Source: an uncultured Shewanella sp. (lineage in GTDB: Bacteria > Pseudomonadota > Gammaproteobacteria > Enterobacterales > Shewanellaceae). Taken from it: DNA of 44,720 nt. The first letter of the stretch is position 1. Every line of letters starts with the position of its first letter. Positions 38,701 through 44,720 of the stretch are shown in pieces. The notes beneath the pieces were generated by a model. It made no database searches. It worked only from the letters and a program-made list of their open reading frames with translations, and was not told where the DNA came from. The DNA lies in contig NZ_CANLZC010000041.1 in the NCBI RefSeq assembly GCF_947495455.1, positions 1 through 44,720 of the forward strand, in the 5' to 3' direction. The position numbers and the translations under genes were made by a program.

Positions 38701-41621
38701 GTCCAATAGTGCCATCTGAAAAACTGTCAGTAGCGACTTGTCAGGAAAAGTCAGTGTCTCGTTTTTTCGAGTTAATGGCATCACATCATGAGTGTATTCT
38801 GGCCACTGAACTTGAGATGGAGGCAATGGGGCGAGGGAAAGGTAAAATGGGCTTGAGTGCCAGTCATTTGACTCAAAGCAAAGGAGACACTTATCTTCAG
38901 ACATTATTACCGCCTTATTTAACACAAGGTCATGCAATGCAAGACGTGCACAGTGCTTTTTTGACAGCAAGCGAGCAAGCTTTGTTATTAAGGAGCAAAG
39001 AGTTACAGTTGAAGTATTGTGGAGCCGAGCATGATTTAAAGGCAAGTATTGAGCATAATCACTTAATACAAACGCCCTCTTTGCAAGTGAGCGAGCCATC
39101 AAAAGAGAAAAGCTGTATTTGGAACTTTGAAGATTTACAGGAATATGCAGAAGGCAATATTGCCAATGTATTTGGTCCTGAATATGCAATTATTGATACT
39201 TATGCTCGTCGCGTTCGTCTTCCTACAACAGATTATTTACTGGTCTCAAGGGTAACCAAACTTGATGCCACTATTCATGAATTTAAACCTAGCTCGATGA
39301 CCACTGAGTACGATATTCCAATCGATGCACCTTATTTATTGGATGGGCAAATATTATGGGCAGTTGCTGTTGAGTCGGGTCAATGTGATTTGATGTTAAT
39401 CAGCTATTTAGGCATAGATTTTGAGAATAAAGGCGAGCGTGTTTATCGATTGTTGGATTGCAGTTTGACCTTTCTAGGTGATCTACCTCGAGCGGGAGAC
39501 ACCTTACGCTATGATATTAAAATTAACCATTTTGCTCGTAATGGAGACACCTTGTTGTTCTTTTTCTCTTATGAGTGTTTTGTTGATGACATTATGATTT
39601 TGAAAATGGATGATGGATGTGCAGGCTTTTTTACTGATGGGGAATTAGCCGATGGAAAAGGGGTGATTAAGACTGAGGCAGATATGGCTGCTAGAGAACA
39701 AGCGCGAAAGCAAGTTCGAGAAAAGTTTACCCCTTTATTGCATTGTGAAAAGCGCTCTTTTAATTTGGATGAGATCTGTCAGTTGAGTGAGGCCAATTTA
39801 GTTGGGTGTTTTGGCGAAAGTCATCTTGTTAATGGGCTTAAGCAAAGGTCATTGAGTTTTACATCTCGACAGTTTTTAATGATTGAATCTGTCAGTCAAG
39901 TCGATATCAATGGAGGGGCTTGGGGACTTGGGTTTATTGAGGCCCATAAATCTTTAGCGCCAGATCATTGGTATTTTCCTTGCCATTTTAAAGATGATCC
40001 TGTCATGGCGGGGTCTCTCATGGCTGAAGGGTGTGGCCAGTTATTGCAGTTTTTCATGTTGTATTTAGGCATGCATACATTAACACAATCGGGCCGCTTT
40101 CAACCTCTGGTAGAGCTTACGCAAAAGGTAAGATGTCGAGGACAAGTCGTGCCACAATTTGGTCAACTCACTTATCAAATGGAAATTACTGAAATTGGCT
40201 TGACGCCTAAGCCCTATGCAAAAGCGAATGTTGATATTTTATTGAATGGTAAAGTGGTGGTGGATTTTAGGGATTTGGGGATTGTGTTAAAAGAAGAGCA
40301 AGAGTGTCGACGTTATCGAGGTCATCAGCAGTTATTTGCTAATGGCCCGCAAAGATCCTCGAATAACGCGCCTTTAATGCATAAAATGAATGACTTACAT
40401 GCGAATAAAAATAAAGGGGTGATTCCGTTTAAACATGTTCCCGCACCAGTGATACCCGATTATTTAAATCGTGAGCCCAATACTTTACCTTTTACGCCTT
40501 ATCATTTCTTTGAATTTGCAACAGGAGACATTGAAAAGTGTTTTGGTAAAGATTTTGCAGTTTACAAGGGCAGGATCCAACCAAGAACGCCTTGTGGCGA
40601 TTTACAACTCACCACAAGAGTGATTGATATACAAGGGACACGAGGTGTGATAAATGCTGAGGCATGGTGTATTGCTGAATATGAAGTACCTCATGATGCT
40701 TGGTATTTTAGGCAAAATAATCACCCAGCTAAAATGCCTTATTCGATTTTAATGGAAATTTCCTTACAGCCGAATGGTTTTATTTCTGCTTATATTGGCA
40801 CCACTTTAACGATAATGGATGAGGATTTATTTTTTCGTAATCTAGATGGTAAAGGGGGCTTGCTTCGTGAAGTGGATTTACGGGGAAAAACCATAGTGAA
40901 TCGTTCAGTGCTGTTATCGACTGTGATCGCTGGAAAGAATATTATTCAGCGTTTTACTTTTTCATTGAGTTGCGATGATGAAGTGTTTTATGAGGGCGAA
41001 GCATCTTTTGGTTATTTTACTCAAGAAGCATTAACTCACCAACTTGGGTTGGATAATGGCCGCAAAACACAAGCTTGGCACCATGAACATGATTGTAAAC
41101 CCGATCATCAAATTAACTTGCTGAAAAAGCCTGAACATTATTTTGTTGGTCGAGCCGAGCAGCCTTATTTCAGGCTTGCAGGTGGTCAACTTCATTTCAT
41201 TGATGAAGTTGATATCCTTGAGAAGGGGGGAAGTCATGGCTTGGGTTACGCTTTTGCAAAGCGAAAGATCGATCCCAGTGATTGGTTTTTCCAATGTCAT
41301 TTTCATCAAGATCCTGTCATGCCTGGCTCTTTAGGTGTCGAAGCGATTATTGAATTAATGCAAGTTTATGTGATTAATCAAAATTTAGGCGCGAGTTTTC
41401 ACAACCCTAAAATTAACCATATTCTCTCAGAAATTGAATGGAAATACAGAGGTCAAATAAACCCGCTTAATACGCATATGTCAGTGGATGTTCACATTAC
41501 CGATATTCGTCATGAATTGGGCAGAAAAGTCATTATTGGTAAAGCGAATTTAAGTAAAGATGGTTTGCGGATCTATGAGATCAATAATATTGCCATTTGT
41601 ATTGAAGAAGCCAGTGATTAA
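35742..41621 (+). CDS. pfaC: PUFA synthase subunit PfaC (KS-CLF-DH-DH)
   Basis: This 1959-residue protein carries a second active ketosynthase (Cys222 in DAACASS, His357 in ECHATGT, His397 in NLGHLL), then a chain-length-factor domain in which the nucleophile position is Glu707 (VSAAEQSV). Two FabA-like dehydratases follow, each as a double hotdog. The active histidines are in FPCHFKDDPVMAGS (His1415) and FQCHFHQDPVMPGS (His1853), each preceded by a hotdog lacking it (near 1200 and 1665). These dehydratases set and isomerise the cis double bonds without oxygen. The frame is open upstream to TTG at 35718, but ATG 35742 has GAGGAG six bases before it. It begins 33 bases after pfaB and belongs to the same transcript. 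Confidence 0.95.
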   Translation: MGTHNRTTSNQGYFNKTTPIKAGDKVAIVGLAALYPKAGDVDVFWQNLIDKKDVRTALTQNELGDDVNAYFGKRGQSDRFYCGKGSYIRDFHFDAKGYKLNETLLQGLDKSALWALDTCRKALIDAGIALSSTQLRRAGIVMGALSFPTRLSNQAFLPLYHTVIEKALNKRFDLKKDQCLNLTRKLNKAAWKIPQAAGGDYAAIMANALGLGGVHFNLDAACASSVYSLKLACDYLHQHKADVMLAAAVSGADPFVINMGFSLFHAYPDNDISVPFDPRSQGLFAGEGAGVLVLKRLNDAIKSHDHIYAVVDGVGLSNDGKGQFVLSPNTKGQVKAYERAYCASSISPKEVEVVECHATGTPLGDKVELTSMEQFFSDKLEGSPAPLIGSVKSNLGHLLTAAGMPGMMKMIYSMNTGQLPPSIHIEQVMSSPNGLFAEHSVFNEVIDWPDKKDKQNGHRRNAGVSVFGFGGCNAHLVLSSFQPVSEEESQAFAIDSTSQAEMEVQTVQPLFVTGLAAHFGPFDDIYALDSAIKNKQDGFIRLPTQRWKGIDKHADILADFGLKAVPKGAYIDRFQLDFLHFKLPPNEDDRLIPQQLLLMKVADEAIRDAGLKSGQHVAVLVAMETELELHQFRGRVNLHTQLLQSLKAQGISLTNEEYQALEAISMDSILPAAKLNQYTSFIGNIMASRVASIWNFSGPAFTVSAAEQSVSRCLDIAHNWLSQIDDNDPLEAVVIAAVDLSGSIEKVYTTNQMQPVAIDPHDAVKGLKESVDASAASHWNVGEGAGAFVVQAQNHLALKQVYGEIVEFVSHGKQALMQPDLDAARLEEVSCIESSIAPSLHVKPLNAQLEALKLQFPEAQYSKMSDRAGHTFAAAGMASLLHLLLHMRAIPIKQQISDHVHGLMNVMSEDEQSLLLVRQTKQQQEFLERRVLSGIKPEDNLKPNKPSVELIKEVVLGGKDIFQTLLNAELKEEAAIQLKINEWLACRPIVPSEKLSVATCQEKSVSRFFELMASHHECILATELEMEAMGRGKGKMGLSASHLTQSKGDTYLQTLLPPYLTQGHAMQDVHSAFLTASEQALLLRSKELQLKYCGAEHDLKASIEHNHLIQTPSLQVSEPSKEKSCIWNFEDLQEYAEGNIANVFGPEYAIIDTYARRVRLPTTDYLLVSRVTKLDATIHEFKPSSMTTEYDIPIDAPYLLDGQILWAVAVESGQCDLMLISYLGIDFENKGERVYRLLDCSLTFLGDLPRAGDTLRYDIKINHFARNGDTLLFFFSYECFVDDIMILKMDDGCAGFFTDGELADGKGVIKTEADMAAREQARKQVREKFTPLLHCEKRSFNLDEICQLSEANLVGCFGESHLVNGLKQRSLSFTSRQFLMIESVSQVDINGGAWGLGFIEAHKSLAPDHWYFPCHFKDDPVMAGSLMAEGCGQLLQFFMLYLGMHTLTQSGRFQPLVELTQKVRCRGQVVPQFGQLTYQMEITEIGLTPKPYAKANVDILLNGKVVVDFRDLGIVLKEEQECRRYRGHQQLFANGPQRSSNNAPLMHKMNDLHANKNKGVIPFKHVPAPVIPDYLNREPNTLPFTPYHFFEFATGDIEKCFGKDFAVYKGRIQPRTPCGDLQLTTRVIDIQGTRGVINAEAWCIAEYEVPHDAWYFRQNNHPAKMPYSILMEISLQPNGFISAYIGTTLTIMDEDLFFRNLDGKGGLLREVDLRGKTIVNRSVLLSTVIAGKNIIQRFTFSLSCDDEVFYEGEASFGYFTQEALTHQLGLDNGRKTQAWHHEHDCKPDHQINLLKKPEHYFVGRAEQPYFRLAGGQLHFIDEVDILEKGGSHGLGYAFAKRKIDPSDWFFQCHFHQDPVMPGSLGVEAIIELMQVYVINQNLGASFHNPKINHILSEIEWKYRGQINPLNTHMSVDVHITDIRHELGRKVIIGKANLSKDGLRIYEINNIAICIEEASD

Positions 41622-41661
41622 GCCTATCACCTTAGATCCATATAAAATGAGGTATTAAACG

Positions 41662-43332
41662 ATGGAAAAAACCAAGCTCAGTGAGCACCCCTTATCTCCA
41701 TGGCCTTGGCAAATAAATATCTCAAATGTGAGTTTTGATTTGGCAGAAATGTCTAAGCAACTTAAAAAATTGAGTTTAGGATGTTATTTGGTCAATCACA
41801 ATAATAAAGGCTTAGGGATAAGTCAAAAAGCATCCGTTATGGATCCCCATGATTTTGATAAGCATACTGCTTTGAATGAAGAGCCTGTTTCTACCCATAA
41901 TACTTATTTATCAGTCAGTGCTTTTTCACCTGCGTTGGGGACACAAAGTTTAGGGGATCGTCATTTCAGACGTGTTCATGGTGTGAAATATGCGTATTAT
42001 GCAGGCTCTATGGCCAATGGCATTTCATCAGAAGAGCTGGTTATTGCTTTAGGTAAAGCTGGTATTTTATGCTCTTTTGGCGCAGGCGGATTAGTCAAAG
42101 AACGCGTGGAGCAGGCGATAAGAAACATTCAAGCAGCCTTACCTAATGGCCCTTATGCGTTTAATCTATTGCATAGTCCGAGTGAGCCTGCGATGGAAAA
42201 AGCCAGTGTTGGATTATTTTTAAAATATAAAGTACGGACAGTGGAAGCGTCGGCTTTTTTAGGGTTAACACCTCAAATTGTGCATTATCGAGCGGCGGGC
42301 TTAAGTCAAACTCCTGATGGACAAATATGTATTGAAAATAAAGTGATAGCTAAAGTGAGCCGCGTCGAAGTGGCGCGACATTTTATGCAGCCCGCTCCTG
42401 TTAATCTATTACAAGATTTAGTCAATCAAGGTTTGATCACTAAGCAGCAGATGTTGTTGGCGCAAAAAGTGCCTATGGCAGATGATATTACTGCAGAAGC
42501 GGACTCTGGTGGTCATACAGATAACCGACCATTGGTCACCTTGTTGCCCACTCTATTGGCACTTAGAGATAGTATTCAAGCAGAGTTTCAATATAGTAAT
42601 CCATTACGGGTTGGTGCGGGTGGCGGTATTGGCACGCCCAGTGCGGCACTTGCGGCATTTAATATGGGAGCGGCTTATATTGTCACAGGATCAATCAATC
42701 AAGCCTGTGTAGAAGCTGGGGCCAGTGAGCATACACGAGCGCTTTTATCAACAACCGAGATGGCCGATGTCACTATGGCACCTGCTGCTGATATGTTTGA
42801 AATGGGCGTTAAATTACAAGTGGTTAAACGGGGAACCTTCTTTCCTATGAGGGCCAATAAATTATACGATATTTATAGCCGTTATGATTCCATTGAAGCG
42901 ATCCCCAGTGATGAGCGAGAGAAGTTAGAAACGCAAATATTTAGGCGAAGTTTAGATGAAGTGTGGCAGGGCACGGTCGACTTTTTTAAGGAACGTGATC
43001 CTAAGGTTCTTGAACGAGCCAGAAGTCAACCTAAACGAAAAATGGCGCTTATTTTTCGTTGGTATCTGGGATTATCCAGTCGGTGGTCCAATATAGGGGA
43101 AGCGGGCCGAGAAATGGATTATCAAATTTGGGCAGGCCCTGCGCTTGGAGCTTTTAACCAATGGGCTAAAGGCAGTTATCTCGATGATTACCAATCTCGT
43201 CATGCAGTTGATATTGCTAAACATTTACTTTATGGCGCCGCGTATTTGAACCGCATTAATCATATTACTGCTCAAGGGATTAACTTGCCTGTGGCGTTGA
43301 GACGATGGCGGCCGACTAAAAGGATGATATAA
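41662..43332 (+). CDS. pfaD: PUFA synthase subunit PfaD (FMN enoyl reductase)
   Basis: This 556-residue enoyl reductase belongs to the PfaD family, a TIM-barrel FMN enzyme related to 2-nitropropane dioxygenase and FabK. It saturates selected double bonds of the growing chain. Visible segments include KYAYYAGSMANGISSEELV, LCSFGAGGL, RVGAGGGIGTPSAALAAF (the phosphate-binding part of the flavin site, about 313-330) and GAAYIVTGSINQAC. The C-terminal 150 residues (RWYLGLSSRWSNIGEAGREMDYQIW) are specific to PfaD. It starts 40 bases after pfaC with GAGG before the ATG, and is the last gene of the cluster on this strand. No phosphopantetheinyl transferase (pfaE) follows. Confidence 0.95.
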   Translation: MEKTKLSEHPLSPWPWQINISNVSFDLAEMSKQLKKLSLGCYLVNHNNKGLGISQKASVMDPHDFDKHTALNEEPVSTHNTYLSVSAFSPALGTQSLGDRHFRRVHGVKYAYYAGSMANGISSEELVIALGKAGILCSFGAGGLVKERVEQAIRNIQAALPNGPYAFNLLHSPSEPAMEKASVGLFLKYKVRTVEASAFLGLTPQIVHYRAAGLSQTPDGQICIENKVIAKVSRVEVARHFMQPAPVNLLQDLVNQGLITKQQMLLAQKVPMADDITAEADSGGHTDNRPLVTLLPTLLALRDSIQAEFQYSNPLRVGAGGGIGTPSAALAAFNMGAAYIVTGSINQACVEAGASEHTRALLSTTEMADVTMAPAADMFEMGVKLQVVKRGTFFPMRANKLYDIYSRYDSIEAIPSDEREKLETQIFRRSLDEVWQGTVDFFKERDPKVLERARSQPKRKMALIFRWYLGLSSRWSNIGEAGREMDYQIWAGPALGAFNQWAKGSYLDDYQSRHAVDIAKHLLYGAAYLNRINHITAQGINLPVALRRWRPTKRMI

Positions 43333-43346
43333 ATTCAATTTAAGTT

Positions 43347-43391
43347 ACCTGATGTGATGCCGCAGTGAGTGAGGAGAGTATCACATCAGGT
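43347..43391. repeat. 12-bp perfect inverted repeat after pfaD
   Basis: ACCTGATGTGAT (43347-43358) and ATCACATCAGGT (43380-43391) pair perfectly around 21 bases. It starts 14 bases after the pfaD stop. A T run is lacking downstream, so it is not a classical terminator; it may stabilise the 3' end of the pfa transcript or be a small repeat. Confidence 0.6.
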
Positions 43392-43421
43392 TAAGCCAAT
43401 AAGTGTTTATTTGAAAAGGTG

Positions 43422-43649
43422 TTACTGTACTCGCTCCCAGCGGATCCCCTTGGCTATGATTTTGCGTTTTTTGACAGGATCCGGCTCGGTACCTAATAAA
43501 TGGCAGAGAAAATGTAGGCTATTAATATATAGGGGTACCCAAAAGGCGATATGTGTTTTGACTATGGGTTTGACATCGCTTTTTTTCATTGAAGAGGATG
43601 TTAAATCGGTCACTTTATTTGAAGTGATATATTTTGGGGCATTATCCAT
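43422..43649 (-). CDS. Small basic hypothetical protein
   Basis: I do not recognise this 75-residue protein. It has a polar N-terminus, a central stretch THIAFWVPLYINSLHFLCHLLG that is hydrophobic with aromatic residues, and a basic end (DPVKKRKIIAKGIRWERVQ). An ATG eight codons upstream (43673) is also in frame, but AAAGGAG stands about eight bases before 43649, which decides the start. It converges with pfaD. The opposite strand has a frame of 113 codons here with no ribosome site, so the minus-strand reading is favoured. Real but unknown is my best estimate. Confidence 0.5.
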   Translation of the reverse strand: MDNAPKYITSNKVTDLTSSSMKKSDVKPIVKTHIAFWVPLYINSLHFLCHLLGTEPDPVKKRKIIAKGIRWERVQ

Positions 43650-43883
43650 GAATCTTGCTCCTTTATTGTCCATAAAACATAAAAGAGTGTTTGTTCCTAT
43701 TCCCTTATAGAGATTTATTGCTTATTCAGTTGCAAACAGAACCTATGATGCACTCTTTTGAATGTAAAGATTAACTTTCATAGGCTGTATATAAGTTGAA
43801 TTGATTGAAATTTAAATAGAAATGGACAGTTTTAGGTCTGATTTACCCCATTGTTAACCCTTAGGCGATAGTGACTAATCGTA

Positions 43884-44540
43884 TTAGTGTGTCGCTAAGG
43901 AGGCGAGTATCTCAAAGATAATCCCTAAAGCAATAACGGTAAAAATAATGCCTGTTACCAGATTAATGAGGGGCGTCAGGCGTTGAAGTTTAGTTTGAAT
44001 ATGGGCTTTAGACAGAAACAGACTCAGAAGACTAAACCATAAAAGGGAGAGGATAAAAAGCAATGCGACACTGGCCGCTTGAGTGCTAAGGCTGACGGCT
44101 GGCGTGATGAGGGTTGAAAATAAGGTAATAAAAAAGATGAGTGCTTTTGGGTTGAGTAAATTAGTCAGCAGCCCTTGCCAAAACCCTTGAAGTAGATTGA
44201 TAACTGGAGCCGATACAGTATTATTTTTAGTGGTTTGTTGGGCTGAAAAATGGGAAAAAGCCGCCTTTAATGCGTGAGTGCCTAACCAGCCAAGATATGC
44301 AGCGCCCATAAGCTGAACTAAAGTAAATAGCACGAGCGAATTATGAATGACTAAACTGACCCCCGTTAAACTTAAACTTGTGAGTATGAGAATGCCAAAT
44401 GAAATACCCAATGAACTCGCCAGTGCAACAGGGCGTGTTTGTTGAGTGGCTATTTTTACCGTTAGGGCGAAGTCTGGACCTGGACTCATTAATGCTAAAC
44501 TGTGAATAATGGCCAGTGTGGTGAGTAATTCAAGATCCAT
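43884..44540 (-). CDS. LysE/RhtB family amino acid exporter
   Basis: This 218-residue inner membrane protein has about six hydrophobic segments and the family's N-terminal signature ALMSPGPDFALTVKIA (about residues 15-30). A central hydrophilic loop (HFSAQQTTKNNTVSAPV) precedes FWQGLLTNLLNPKALIFFITLF, also typical of RhtB-type translocators. These export amino acids such as homoserine, threonine or lysine; the substrate cannot be told. The frame is open 14 codons further to ATG 44582, but the ATG at 44540 begins the standard RhtB N-terminus and gives a normal length. Neither start has a strong ribosome site. Confidence 0.88.
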   Translation of the reverse strand: MDLELLTTLAIIHSLALMSPGPDFALTVKIATQQTRPVALASSLGISFGILILTSLSLTGVSLVIHNSLVLFTLVQLMGAAYLGWLGTHALKAAFSHFSAQQTTKNNTVSAPVINLLQGFWQGLLTNLLNPKALIFFITLFSTLITPAVSLSTQAASVALLFILSLLWFSLLSLFLSKAHIQTKLQRLTPLINLVTGIIFTVIALGIIFEILASLATH

Positions 44541-44720
44541 ATTGTTCTTTTTCTCATTTATGCAATTGTTGATACCCTTCATTTTGAGTCATAGCCCTAT
44601 CAAGGTATTGTAAAAAATTGCAAGGATTAGGGTCTAATACTGGTCAGTTAATAATTTGGACGATCAATTGAACGATCTTTCAGATACGGTATAAAGACCT
44701 CTACGTTGTATGGAGGTCAT

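Noticed and set aside
38680..39189. Open frame of 169 codons on the minus strand inside pfaC
   Set aside because: It lies opposite the linker between the chain-length-factor and dehydratase parts of PfaC, has no recognisable domain, and the plus-strand frame is intact throughout.
43369..43710. Open frame of 113 codons on the plus strand after pfaD
   Set aside because: Its start falls inside the inverted repeat, no ribosome site is present, and the opposite frame has a much better start signal.

Overview
This is chromosomal DNA from a marine gammaproteobacterium, most likely a Shewanella. The support is the gene order ldh - DUF4826 - roxA - purB - hflD - mnmA - nudJ - rluE - icd (monomeric) - cspD - clpS - clpA - infA - bpt - aat, which I recall as a Shewanella arrangement, together with a long-chain polyunsaturated fatty acid synthase of the Shewanella type. 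Genus assignment is by recollection of synteny, not by a search. No tRNA, rRNA or CRISPR array was seen.

Region 1 (1-7460) holds a YdiJ-type D-2-hydroxyglutarate dehydrogenase with a DUF1285 gene, a MarR regulator, and a two-gene molybdenum hydroxylase (iorAB-like). This block is bracketed by two copies of a 17-bp terminal inverted repeat. The first copy is the end of an element that starts outside the window. The second belongs to a complete 228-bp miniature element with a 7-bp target duplication.

Region 2 (7473-23830) is core genome. It contains leucine dehydrogenase with a probable LiuR operator, a DUF4826 gene, the L16 hydroxylase RoxA, and a minus-strand group for purine synthesis and tRNA/rRNA modification (purB, hflD, mnmA, nudJ, rluE). 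Monomeric isocitrate dehydrogenase follows, then cspD and the N-end-rule set: clpS and clpA recognise and unfold N-degron proteins, while bpt and aat add the destabilising residue, with infA between them. A glycine-zipper envelope protein closes the region.

Region 3 (23831-43332) is the highlight. An AT-rich 1.2-kb leader carrying a second miniature inverted-repeat element precedes pfaA, pfaB, pfaC and pfaD, all on the plus strand and tightly packed. They encode a multi-domain anaerobic PUFA synthase: KS-MAT-5xACP-KR-DH, AT, KS-CLF-DH-DH and ER. All key catalytic residues are visible. The five ACPs arose partly by a very recent 840-bp in-frame duplication. The phosphopantetheinyl transferase (pfaE) needed to activate the ACPs and the usual regulator pfaR are not in the window.

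Region 4 (43333-44720) has a 12-bp inverted repeat, a small unknown minus-strand gene and a LysE/RhtB exporter.
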